From CAVVEC01 sp963770485 (GTDB lineage Bacteria > Acidobacteriota > Terriglobia > Terriglobales > Acidobacteriaceae): a stretch of DNA of 19,688 nt. The notes under the pieces are model-generated. The model searched no databases. It was not told the DNA's origin and was given only the letters and a program-made list of their open reading frames with translations. Shown piece after piece: positions 7,185-13,976 of this stretch. Every line of letters begins with the position of its first letter. Within the stretch, counting starts at the first letter, position 1. The position numbers were made by a program, and so were the translations under genes. The DNA lies in assembly GCA_963770485.1 (NCBI GenBank), contig CAVYPX010000013.1, positions 1 through 19,688 of the forward strand. Direction: 5' to 3'.

Positions 7185-7202
7185 CAGACCTGTTAAGGTC
7201 TG
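7185..7202. promoter_or_regulatory. Inverted repeat CAGACCT-GTTA-AGGTCTG upstream of the 7-TM gene
   Basis: Perfect 7-bp arms around a 4-base loop. A possible -35, TTGACC, lies just upstream at 7172-7177. The repeat could be an operator over the promoter of the gene at 7245, or a small hairpin in its leader. Confidence 0.4.
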
Positions 7203-7244
7203 AGCAGCGGAGGGGGAGACCCTGTCCGTGCGCAACCGCTTACG

Positions 7245-8162
7245 ATGCATGCCAAGGTCCAACTCGCGCTCTGGATTGCCCATCCGGTCCTGGAGTTATC
7301 CTTGGCCGCGATCATGATTGTGCGTAAGCTGCACCGCATGTTTCCTGTTTTTTTTGCTTATATTCTTTCCCAAATCTTGAGCTTCGCGATTCTGTTCCCG
7401 ATTTACCTTTATCAAAGCAGCGCGAATGGGAATACTCGATATTTCTACGCCTACTGGATCACCTCTGCGATTAGTCTGGCCATCGGGTTTAAGGTCATTC
7501 ATGAGATCTTTCTCGATGTATTTCGTCCGTACCACACCTTGAAGGACTTGGGTACGGTGCTGTTCAAGTGGTCGGCTCTGGTCATGTTGCTGGTGGCGAT
7601 CGTGGTGGCCGCCTCCAGTTCGGCAGGAATGCAGGCGCCCATCACTGTGGCCGTTATTACGGTGCAACGCTGCGTGCGCGTGATTCAGTGCGGCCTGATC
7701 TTGTTCCTGCTGGTTTTTTCCGGATACCTGGGCGTTTCCTGGCGGCAGCACAGTTTCGGCATTGCTCTGGGATTCGGGGGCTTCGCGAGTGTCGAACTCA
7801 TCGCCCTGGCTCTGTATTCTGGCGGTCAAATTCGTCCGCCGACCCTGTCCCTGTTGAATTCGACCGGGTACGGTTTTTCCATTCTGGCCTGGCTCGCGTA
7901 CGCAGTATTCAAGACGGCATCGCGGGATGCATCCGCCAGCCTGCTGATGTCGCAGCGCTGGGACCAGAGCCTCGGTGATCTGCAGCGCCCGGTTGGCAAC
8001 GATTCGCTGATCCCGATGTTCGAAGGCATGGTCGACCGAGCCTTCTCCCGTACTCCGAGAGAGACCGAGGCAATCGCCACCAGGGAATTTTCTAAGAAAG
8101 GGCCCGCGTCCGAGGAACTGGAACCCTCTCTCGCCGCCCGTCATGCTGCCTCGAAGGGGTAG
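7245..8162 (+). CDS. Seven-TM membrane protein of unknown function
   Basis: 305 aa. Seven hydrophobic helices are visible at about 8-26, 34-55, 67-88, 106-123, 146-164, 171-191 and 204-223, followed by a polar cytoplasmic-type tail of about 80 residues. A notable conserved-looking stretch is YFYAYWITSAISL followed by GFKVIHEIFLDVFRPY between helices 3 and 4. I recall similar uncharacterised proteins of about 300 aa in Acidobacteriota but know no function. The ATG at 7245 has no adjacent ribosome site; an AGGGGGAG run lies about 28 nt upstream. The upstream 240 bp is rich in palindromes and RNA structure, so regulated expression is likely. It might be a sensor or an anchor for a partner, but nothing in the sequence decides this. 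Confidence 0.8.
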   Translation: MHAKVQLALWIAHPVLELSLAAIMIVRKLHRMFPVFFAYILSQILSFAILFPIYLYQSSANGNTRYFYAYWITSAISLAIGFKVIHEIFLDVFRPYHTLKDLGTVLFKWSALVMLLVAIVVAASSSAGMQAPITVAVITVQRCVRVIQCGLILFLLVFSGYLGVSWRQHSFGIALGFGGFASVELIALALYSGGQIRPPTLSLLNSTGYGFSILAWLAYAVFKTASRDASASLLMSQRWDQSLGDLQRPVGNDSLIPMFEGMVDRAFSRTPRETEAIATREFSKKGPASEELEPSLAARHAASKG

Positions 8163-8365
8163 TCCGCCAGGTATTTTTTCTCAGTCTTGGACAAGTTGAT
8201 CCTCCGCCTGCCTATCCCGCCAGACACTCAATCGTTTCTGTCAATGCTTATATCTAATTGAAAAATCAAGAGAAACTGCCCATGGCTAGGTCGCCATCTT
8301 TCCCGATCGAGAAGTGAATCTTGCAGCTCGACAAAAAATAATCTTCCCTACTTGCCGAGAACCTG
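8163..8365. other. Intergenic spacer with nothing recognised
   Basis: No convincing gene, terminator or repeat was seen between the 7-TM stop and the promoter of the small peptide gene. The stretch 8240-8345 is AT-rich compared with the surroundings. Confidence 0.5.
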
Positions 8366-8371
8366 TATAAT
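8366..8371 (+). promoter_or_regulatory. Consensus -10 box (TATAAT) of the small peptide gene
   Basis: A perfect TATAAT stands 58 bp before the ATG of the 42-aa peptide gene. No strong -35 lies at 17 bp (TTCCCT region). The transcript would have a leader of about 50 nt. Confidence 0.55.
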
Positions 8372-8429
8372 CTCGCGCCAGTTAGGGTTTCCGCTCCCAG
8401 GGGACCCGTACGACTAAGGAGAACAATCC

Positions 8430-8558
8430 ATGAAACGTGCGATCAGGGTTTTGTTCCTGATGGTAGGTCTGCTTTGCACGTATACGGCGCTGGCCGCTCC
8501 AGTGGTTCCCACTTTGGACGGCGCGCCAATACCGGTGTGTCCAACCTGCGGTGGTTAG
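8430..8558 (+). CDS. 42-aa secreted peptide ending in CPTCGG
   Basis: A short gene with an excellent ribosome site (AAGGAGA at 8416-8422, 7 nt before the ATG). The product starts with a classic signal peptide (MKRAIR, hydrophobic core to about 20, cleavage expected near ALA at 20-22) and leaves about 20 residues: APVVPTLDGAPIPV followed by CPTCGG. The mature part is Pro-rich and ends with a C-x-x-C pair. A consensus -10 lies upstream and a strong terminator lies 52 bp after the stop, so this is a complete one-gene unit. The role is unknown: secreted signal, metal- or redox-active peptide, or precursor are possibilities. I do not recognise a named family. Confidence 0.72.
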   Translation: MKRAIRVLFLMVGLLCTYTALAAPVVPTLDGAPIPVCPTCGG

Positions 8559-8574
8559 CACATCGAAGTTTCGA

Positions 8575-8590
8575 GCCGCCTGAAAGCGGC
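8575..8590 (+). other. Small hairpin GCCGC-GCGGC after the peptide gene
   Basis: GCCGC at 8575-8579 pairs with GCGGC at 8586-8590 around a 6-base loop, just before the main terminator. No U-tract follows; it may protect the 3' end of the short mRNA. Confidence 0.35.
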
Positions 8591-8610
8591 GTTCTAATCT
8601 GATCTTGTTA

Positions 8611-8650
8611 GGCTGGCGATTGCGAGAAGCAACGCCAGCCTCTTTTCGTT
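8611..8650 (+). terminator. Intrinsic terminator of the small peptide gene
   Basis: GGCTGGCG (8611-8618) pairs perfectly with CGCCAGCC (8633-8640); the inner part TTGC/GCAA extends the stem around a short loop, and TCTTTTCGTTT follows. It ends exactly where the convergent gene's stop codon begins (8650). On the minus strand no U-tract follows, so it mainly serves the plus strand. Confidence 0.85.
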
Positions 8651-10809
8651 TAGGGGCGTTGGGGCGGTTGTGGCAGGCCGGGGGTAAGAGTGCCACGCAG
8701 GATGCGCGCCAATTCCTCGGCATCGGAGATCGGCGGCTGGCAGGAAAACCCGGAGCAGATCACTGCCACAGTTTTTCTTTCTTTTACTGCCGGCAACTGG
8801 GGAATCGTCTCCGCCAGCACCGGTGGAAGGTTCTGCGGGACTGCGCTGTCGGATGGGAACTGGAGCACCGTCTTACCGATCGAGAACGGCCTCGCTGCCG
8901 CGGCGTACAACCGATCCGCGAGTTCGTCGGTCCCGATGATCACAATCTGTGTGCCCGGTTGCGAGAAATGCGCCCCGGCAAGTCCGTAGGTTCCCGCAAA
9001 CATTCCGTATTGCCCGGCGATCCCGGCAAGAACCTCCAGGGTCTGCGCCGCCTGGTCACGATAACTTTGGTCGTGGGTATATGCGTGGAGTCGCAGCAGG
9101 GCGATCGCCGCCACCGAATTCCCTGCGGGGGTGGGAGAGTCCTGAAATGGCTTGCGACGCGTTCCTAGCACGCCGAGAACGTTTTGGTTGGCTGCGAGCT
9201 TGCCGGTGTCGAAGAATCCGCCGGAAAGAGGGTCAAAGAAACGTTCGATCATTCGATCCGCGATGCGCTGCGCAAACTTGAAGTAGCTGAGGTCCGCGCT
9301 GGCTTCATAGGCGTCCAGACACGCCACTGCAGTGAATGCGTAATCATCGAGCACGCCTGGAATATGGCGCCGTTCCGCCTTCTCGTCGGAATAGGCCAGC
9401 ACATGCAGCAATCCGTTCTCCGGCGACCATCCCTCGGCGAGTATGCGATCCAGCGAGCGCAGTGCGAAATGCCGGGCTGCGGCAAGCCGAAGCACTCTCG
9501 CGGCTTCCAGATATGCCGAAATACAAAGCGCATTCCAGCCTACGTACACAGTCTTGTCCACGTAGGGAGTAGGCCGCTTCAGCCGGGCCGCATACATCTT
9601 TTCTTTGGCCGATTGCAATAACGCCTGGATCCTTTCTGGCGCCAGACTCAGCCGCCTGGCAATCTCCTCCACCGAAGCCCGCACGTAGAGCACGTTCTTG
9701 GCGGGGTTGTGGTGCATCTCGCCGATTTCGTTGATGTCGTAGTACAAGCTGGCAACCTGGGATTCTTCTTCCGTGAGTGCGGCGCGAGCTTCCTGCAAAG
9801 TCCAGGTGAAGTAGTCGCCGTCGTCGTCCATGGAGTAGTCGGCGTCCTGGGAGGCATAGAAGCCGCCGCGGTCACGGTCGCTGAGCCATTCATCCATCCA
9901 GCGGATGATGTCGCGCGCGATGGCCGCAAAGAATTCGGAGCCAGTCGCCTGATAGGCGTGCACGTAATTCTTCAGCAGTTCGGAGTTGTCGTAGCACATC
10001 TTTTCGAAGTGCGGCACCACCCAGCGCTCGTCTACGGAATAACGATGAAATCCGCCGGCGAGCTGATCGTAGACGCCGCCACGGGCCATTTTCTCCAGCG
10101 TCGTGACAACAACATTCCGCAATTCGTCGTCGCCGGACCGCACATATCGATCCATCAGCAGATCAACGACGGCAGGATGGGAAAACTTGGGCGCGCTTCC
10201 GAAGCCGCCATTCTGCGGGTCAAACATTTTGAGCCCTGACTTCACAATGGCGTCGACCACGGTAGGGGAGAATTCGGCGTTCTTTCCGGCGAATGATTCC
10301 GCATGGGAGATGGCGTTCTCCACCATCTTGGCCTGTTCGACCACGTCGCTATTTTTCTCGCGATATGCATCGGAGATGGCGAGCAACACCCGCTTGAAGC
10401 TGGGCCGGCCGTAGTGATCATCGGGTGGAAAGTAGGTTCCGCCGTAAAACGGCCTGCCGTCCGGGGTGAGAAAGGCGGTCAGCGGCCAGCCGCCTTGCCC
10501 TGAGATCGAACTCACCGCGACCTGGTATCGGCTGTCGATATCCGGACGCTCGTCGCGATCCACCTTTACGGCAACAAAACGTTCGTTCACGAGTTGCGCG
10601 ATTTCGGGATTGTCGTAAGACTCGCGATCCATCACATGACACCAATGGCACCACACGGCGCCAATATCGAGCAGGATGGGTTTGTTCTCCCGTTGCGCCA
10701 CGGCAAAGGCTTCCTCGCCCCACTCGTGCCATTGGATCGGCTGGTGCATGGCGGAGCGCAGGTAGGAAGAGGACGCCTTGGCAAGGGAGTTGAGCGTCTC
10801 GGTAGTCAT
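8650..10809 (-). CDS. Thioredoxin-fold/six-hairpin protein of the YyaL (DUF255, SSP411) family
   Basis: 719 aa, full family length. The N-terminal thioredoxin-like domain (about 5-165) carries the hallmark W-C-H-W-C-H motif with Cys54 and Cys57, then VKVDRDERPDID and GQGGWPLTAFLTPDG. The rest (about 190-690) resembles the alpha/alpha-barrel of N-acylglucosamine 2-epimerase-like proteins (GGVYDQLAGGFHRYSVDERW, then PHFEKMCYDN). The family is widespread from bacteria to mammals (spermatogenesis-associated protein 20) and its reaction is not established; a redox or carbohydrate role is often suggested. It has no signal peptide. No ribosome site precedes the ATG, and TATA-like boxes lie only 12-20 bp upstream, so a leaderless mRNA is possible. 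It converges with the small peptide gene. Confidence 0.93.
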   Translation of the reverse strand: MTTETLNSLAKASSSYLRSAMHQPIQWHEWGEEAFAVAQRENKPILLDIGAVWCHWCHVMDRESYDNPEIAQLVNERFVAVKVDRDERPDIDSRYQVAVSSISGQGGWPLTAFLTPDGRPFYGGTYFPPDDHYGRPSFKRVLLAISDAYREKNSDVVEQAKMVENAISHAESFAGKNAEFSPTVVDAIVKSGLKMFDPQNGGFGSAPKFSHPAVVDLLMDRYVRSGDDELRNVVVTTLEKMARGGVYDQLAGGFHRYSVDERWVVPHFEKMCYDNSELLKNYVHAYQATGSEFFAAIARDIIRWMDEWLSDRDRGGFYASQDADYSMDDDGDYFTWTLQEARAALTEEESQVASLYYDINEIGEMHHNPAKNVLYVRASVEEIARRLSLAPERIQALLQSAKEKMYAARLKRPTPYVDKTVYVGWNALCISAYLEAARVLRLAAARHFALRSLDRILAEGWSPENGLLHVLAYSDEKAERRHIPGVLDDYAFTAVACLDAYEASADLSYFKFAQRIADRMIERFFDPLSGGFFDTGKLAANQNVLGVLGTRRKPFQDSPTPAGNSVAAIALLRLHAYTHDQSYRDQAAQTLEVLAGIAGQYGMFAGTYGLAGAHFSQPGTQIVIIGTDELADRLYAAAARPFSIGKTVLQFPSDSAVPQNLPPVLAETIPQLPAVKERKTVAVICSGFSCQPPISDAEELARILRGTLTPGLPQPPQRP

Positions 10810-10819
10810 GAATTAAGTC

Positions 10820-10844
10820 TATACGCTGATTAGGTTATACGCTG
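10820..10844. promoter_or_regulatory. Two TATACGCTG copies, 16 bp apart, upstream of the yyaL-like gene
   Basis: TATACGCTG occurs at 10820-10828 and 10836-10844. On the minus strand they read CAGCGTATA twice, 10 and 26 bp before the start codon. They could be a regulator site or overlapping -10 boxes. Confidence 0.35.
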
Positions 10845-10924
10845 CCGGCAAACCGCGACGAGGAATCGCAGACTTGGGCGGCGAATCGGGATGGAACAGA
10901 GATACCGCATCACTCTCGCCCCGT

Positions 10925-10975
10925 TGTCATCCTGAGAGGCTGTGACTTTTTGAGTTCTAGCATTTCAGGATGACA
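10925..10975. repeat. 51-bp foldback element with perfect 11-bp inverted ends
   Basis: TGTCATCCTGA at 10925-10935 and TCAGGATGACA at 10965-10975 are exact inverted copies. These ends match the widespread bacterial repeats that start with TGTCATCCTGAG and end with its complement. The inside contains 17 bases (10935-10951) that recur inverted at 11275-11291. Confidence 0.85.
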
Positions 10976-11010
10976 TGGCCTTTCACGAATTCACCGGCCC
11001 CCTCCAAAGC

Positions 11011-11222
11011 TGTCATCCTGAGCGAAGTTGTCGTGGGCGAAGCGCACGGCAACGCAGTCGAAGGACCCCTATGGTGCAATCGCCGCCAAGACGCCGCAGG
11101 GAATTCTCACCATCTTCCAGGAAGAATGCCTCGAAGCTGCCGGACCAAGCCTGGCGTTATAGGGATTCTTCGACTCCAGGGGATGTTCGCTTCGCGAACT
11201 TCCCACTCCGCTCAGAATGACA
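11011..11222. repeat. 212-bp foldback repeat element
   Basis: TGTCATCCTGAG (11011-11022) and CTCAGAATGACA (11211-11222) are inverted with one mismatch. Internally TCGAAGGACCCCTAT (11058-11072 area) pairs with ATAGGGATTCTTCGA (11159-11173 area) with two wobble pairs, so a long imperfect stem is possible. This is a dispersed REP/MITE-like element of the kind common in Acidobacteriota genomes. No transposase is present. Confidence 0.75.
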
Positions 11223-11254
11223 ATTCCTGGTGTGCCTGTGCCTTTATCAATCCG

Positions 11255-11336
11255 CTGTCATCCTGGGATACAGGAAAAAGTCACAGCCTCTGAGCGCAGC
11301 CGAAGAGCCTGCCCCGAGCGAAGCCGAGGGGACCCC
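11255..11336. repeat. Repeat remnant with inverted copy of the 17-bp core
   Basis: It begins TGTCATCCTGG, then AAAAAGTCACAGCCTCT (11275-11291), which is the exact reverse complement of 10935-10951, then CCCCGAGCGAAGCCGAGGGG, a short CCCC/GGGG foldback. It looks like a degraded or composite member of the same repeat family. Confidence 0.6.
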
Positions 11337-11643
11337 CACCAAGTTTGCGCTGCCTCGCGGTGTTTAGGCATTCTCCCGAGCAGCGTGTTGCGTCGTCGTG
11401 GATGGGGAGTTGCGTCTCAATCTGATTCGCTCCGAGCTAAGTTGTTGAATCCTCGTTCAGCCCGTGCTCAAGGTCGAAAATGGCGGTCTGACCGTCGCGT
11501 AGAATGCCATTTAATTGCGTTTGGAGGCCCGTAGGGCGACGATCAAGCTCCTGATGACCCTAGAGGCCGTCCGGGCATCCGGGAGCCCGCCAGAGGTCAG
11601 CTGCGTGGCAATTATCTACCAGCTATAGCCAAGATTCCCGAAT
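11337..11643. other. Intergenic stretch with nothing recognised
   Basis: About 300 bp between the repeat cluster and the hairpin next to the PPOX gene. Short open frames exist but none has a ribosome site or family-like sequence. It may be decayed sequence. Confidence 0.5.
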
Positions 11644-11700
11644 TGGAACAGATGGTCCCCGCCGGCGGGTTCGGCGGGCCACTTGTTCCATCGTGGAACA
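11644..11700. repeat. Nested inverted repeats built on TGGAACA/TGTTCCA
   Basis: TGGAACA (11644-11650) pairs with TGTTCCA (11684-11690); inside, TGG/CCA and CCCGCC (11658-11663)/GGCGGG (11673-11678) continue the stem. TGTTCCA-TCG-TGGAACA (11684-11700) forms a second, overlapping hairpin. It lies directly after the PPOX stop codon on the minus strand. It has no U-tract; it could still end or stabilise that mRNA. Confidence 0.6.
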
Positions 11701-11701
11701 C

Positions 11702-12121
11702 TTACTTCGGCGGCGTGTGCTCGAACGGCAACTTGGTATAGCGCGCTTTCTCCACCTCGATCAGCAAGGCCACTCGCCCTTCAGGGCTCCGAAAAGGAAA
11801 CGGCTTGCCGGTGTACTTGTGCGAGATCGGGTCCATTATTTTCAGGTCAGGATCGGGGCGGCGCTCAACCACCCGGCCGCGAATCTGCGCCTCCGAATAC
11901 GGATTGTGGAAATCCACGATGGACAAGGCGACTCGCGGGTCGCGGCGTGTGTTCTTCGCCTTGAGCGAGCTTTCCCCGGTACAGATGATAATGCGGTCGC
12001 TCTCGCGGCCAACCCAGACGGGCACAGATTGTGGAGAACCATCCGGCATCAGCGTGGCCAGGTGGGCGAAGTTGGGACTATCTAACAACTGCTTGATCTC
12101 TTCCGATAAAGCAATGGGCAT
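11702..12121 (-). CDS. PPOX-class, probably F420- or flavin-dependent oxidoreductase
   Basis: 139 aa, a single split-barrel flavin-binding domain of the pyridoxamine-5'-phosphate-oxidase superfamily, close to the group labelled 'PPOX class probable F420-dependent enzyme'. Typical landmarks are FAHLATLMPDGSPQSVPVW (18-36), RIIICTGESSLKAKNTRRDP with VALSIVD after it, and IRGRVVERRPDPD. The ATG at 12121 is preceded by GAGGAG at close spacing, a good start. It follows larB by 31 bp on the same strand and is probably co-transcribed with it. F420 versus FMN use cannot be decided by eye. The substrate is unknown; such enzymes reduce diverse small molecules in the cytoplasm. Confidence 0.88.
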   Translation of the reverse strand: MPIALSEEIKQLLDSPNFAHLATLMPDGSPQSVPVWVGRESDRIIICTGESSLKAKNTRRDPRVALSIVDFHNPYSEAQIRGRVVERRPDPDLKIMDPISHKYTGKPFPFRSPEGRVALLIEVEKARYTKLPFEHTPPK

Positions 12122-12152
12122 AATCTCCTCTTTTCAAGCGTTGCTTGCCACT

Positions 12153-12899
12153 CTAGAGCCGATTAATCAGCGATGCCACATACCCCGCCCCGAATCCGTT
12201 GTCAATGTTCACCACGCTCACGTTCGACGCGCACGAATTCATCATTCCCAGCAACGCGGCCACTCCCTTAAACGCCGCGCCATAGCCTACGCTTGTGGGT
12301 ACGGCGATCACCGGAACGCCCACCAATCCGCCGACTACGCTGGGCAGCGCGCCTTCCATTCCGGCGCATACGATCACCACTCGGGCCCGAGTCAGCGTTC
12401 CGCGGTTCGCCAGCAAGCGATGAATGCCGGCCACGCCAACGTCGTAAAGATGCTCGACATCGTTGCCCATGACCTCGGCAGTCACGACCGCCTCTTCCGC
12501 CACGGGAATATCGCTGGTGCCCGCCGAGACGACAGCGATGATTCCTTTCCCATACTTCTTCTGGTCGCGCTGCAACACAATCGCCTGAGCCAGTTCGCGA
12601 TATTCCGCCTTGCGCACCTTTTTTTTGACTGCGGAGAACTGCCCTCTGCTGGCGCGCGTAGCCAGAATATTTCCTCCGTGCTGGGCCAGCCGGGAAAAGA
12701 TCTGCGCCATCTGGGCCGGCGTCTTTCCCTGCCCGAAGATGACTTCCGGCATTCCGGCGCGCAAGGTACGATGATGATCGACCTTGGCGAAACCCAGATC
12801 TTCGAACGGTAGATGCCGCAGGCGCTGGACGGCTTCGTCCGGCGACAGCCCGCCCTTGCGCACCTGCTCGAAGAGTTTGCGGATGGATTCGGCGTTCAA
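12153..12899 (-). CDS. larB: LarB, pyridinium-3,5-biscarboxylic acid mononucleotide synthase
   Basis: 248 aa, normal family length. LarB carboxylates and hydrolyses nicotinic acid adenine dinucleotide, the first step towards the nickel-pincer nucleotide cofactor of lactate racemase LarA and relatives. Signature stretches are LGFAKVDHHR, GMPEVIFGQGK (49-59), VVSAGTSDIPVAEEA (123-137), CAGMEGALPSVVGGL (178-192), PTSVGYGA and NIDNGFGAG. Cys223 in MMNSCAS likely corresponds to the catalytic cysteine described for Lactiplantibacillus LarB (about Cys221). The start is TTG at 12899; an in-frame stop lies just upstream and no better start keeps the conserved N-terminus. LarC, LarE and LarA are not in the window. 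Heptad CAGCNNT repeats abut the start. Confidence 0.92.
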   Translation of the reverse strand: MNAESIRKLFEQVRKGGLSPDEAVQRLRHLPFEDLGFAKVDHHRTLRAGMPEVIFGQGKTPAQMAQIFSRLAQHGGNILATRASRGQFSAVKKKVRKAEYRELAQAIVLQRDQKKYGKGIIAVVSAGTSDIPVAEEAVVTAEVMGNDVEHLYDVGVAGIHRLLANRGTLTRARVVIVCAGMEGALPSVVGGLVGVPVIAVPTSVGYGAAFKGVAALLGMMNSCASNVSVVNIDNGFGAGYVASLINRL

Positions 12900-12901
12900 A
12901 G

Positions 12902-12936
12902 CAGCACTCAGCGATCAGCAGTCAGCATTCAGCCAA
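12902..12936. repeat. Heptad tandem repeat, consensus CAGCNNT
   Basis: Five consecutive 7-bp units: CAGCACT, CAGCGAT, CAGCAGT, CAGCATT and CAGCCAA. They begin 3 bp upstream of the larB TTG start and cover its expected ribosome site region. Confidence 0.8.
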
Positions 12937-13013
12937 CAAAGCTAGGTTAGCATTTCTGTTAACGGATAGGTTTTGCTGGGAAGCAGCACGAAGGCTGGTT
13001 GGAAGGTGAGTGC

Positions 13014-13073
13014 TGACTCCTGACTCCTGACTCCTGACTCCTCCCTCCTGACTCCTCCCTCCTGACTCCTGAC
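13014..13073. repeat. Heptad tandem repeat array, TGACTCC/TCCCTCC
   Basis: Eight 7-bp units in the order A A A A B A B A, where A is TGACTCC and B is TCCCTCC (13014-13069), then a partial unit. It lies between larB and the metallo-hydrolase gene. A second, decayed array with the same unit lies at 16800-16841. It is comparable in type to the short tandem heptanucleotide repeats known from cyanobacteria. It is not a CRISPR: there are no spacers. Confidence 0.95.
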
Positions 13074-13142
13074 ACTACTCGAAGGTATCTGCTATCCAGA
13101 AAGTTATCGCGTTTCCACAGTGACCCAGAGTATGCTGCGCAC

Positions 13143-13946
13143 ATGGGAGTGACGGTCTCGGTGCTGGCCAGCGGCAGCCGGGGAAACAGCACCATTGTGC
13201 AAAGTTCAGCGACGCGGATCCTGGTGGATGCCGGAATCTCCTGCCGCGAAACTTTCAAGCGTATGAAGGCGGCCGGGGATGATCCCCGCTCGCTTTCCGC
13301 CATTCTCATCACCCATGAGCACTCCGATCATGTTTGCGGCCTGCTGGTGCTGGCCAGGAAATTGAACCTTCCCGTGTTCATGACCGGGGCTACTCACCAG
13401 GCCTGGTCGAAGTCGGTGCGCGATGCGACTGGCGATCGCCCCGAACTCGCCAAACTCGAATTCTTTTCTTCCGGCCGCAGTTTCCAGATCGGAGACATTG
13501 CGGTCACGCCTTTCACCATTCCGCACGATGCCGCCGACCCGGTGGGGTTTACCTTCCGGGTAGAAGGGTTGAAGATCGGCGTGGCCACCGATCTCGGATA
13601 CATTCCCGCCAGCGTGGGCGACCAGTTACGCCGCTGCGACCTGCTGGTGCTCGAATCCAACCACGATCTGGAAATGCTGCGGGTGGGTTCCTATCCCTGG
13701 TCGGTGAAGCAGCGTGTGATGAGCCGGGTGGGGCACCTCTCCAATACGGCGCTCGCGGAATTCTTTGCTACCGATTATGATGGGAGCGCATCCTACATAG
13801 TGCTGGCGCATCTCTCCGAGCAGAATAACCACCCGGAACTGGCTCGGAGTTCGGCGGAAAAAGCCCTGGGTGGCCGCCGCACGCTGCTGCACAATCGGGT
13901 GATGCTGGCCGCGCAGTCGGAACCAACGCCACCGATCCGGTTGTAA
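13143..13946 (+). CDS. Metallo-beta-lactamase-fold hydrolase, YycJ/WalJ-like
   Basis: 267 aa, usual length for the YycJ/WalJ group. The zinc-binding motif THEHSDH is at 57-63 (His58, His60, Asp62, His63); further metal ligands are expected in PFTIPHDAADPVGF (His about 129), in ATDLGY and in LVLESNHD. The N-terminus VSVLASGSRGNST is typical. Members are cytoplasmic, thought to be nucleases (double-stranded DNA 5'-exonuclease activity is reported for YycJ), and in Firmicutes sit with the WalRK two-component system, which is absent here. No ribosome site is obvious before the ATG. The next gene starts 30 bp after the stop and may be co-transcribed. Confidence 0.9.
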   Translation: MGVTVSVLASGSRGNSTIVQSSATRILVDAGISCRETFKRMKAAGDDPRSLSAILITHEHSDHVCGLLVLARKLNLPVFMTGATHQAWSKSVRDATGDRPELAKLEFFSSGRSFQIGDIAVTPFTIPHDAADPVGFTFRVEGLKIGVATDLGYIPASVGDQLRRCDLLVLESNHDLEMLRVGSYPWSVKQRVMSRVGHLSNTALAEFFATDYDGSASYIVLAHLSEQNNHPELARSSAEKALGGRRTLLHNRVMLAAQSEPTPPIRL

Positions 13947-13976
13947 GCCGATTGCAAGTAAAGATCGGTACAGGTT

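Noticed and set aside
7296..8144. 282-aa open frame on the minus strand
   Set aside because: Antisense to the 7-TM gene; composition rich in Gln, Arg and His as expected from a complement of membrane-protein codons.
11805..12812. 335-aa open frame on the plus strand
   Set aside because: Antisense shadow of the larB and PPOX genes, both of which have clear family motifs on the minus strand.
13014..13073. CRISPR array
   Set aside because: The units are 7 bp, directly adjacent, with no spacers and no cas genes.
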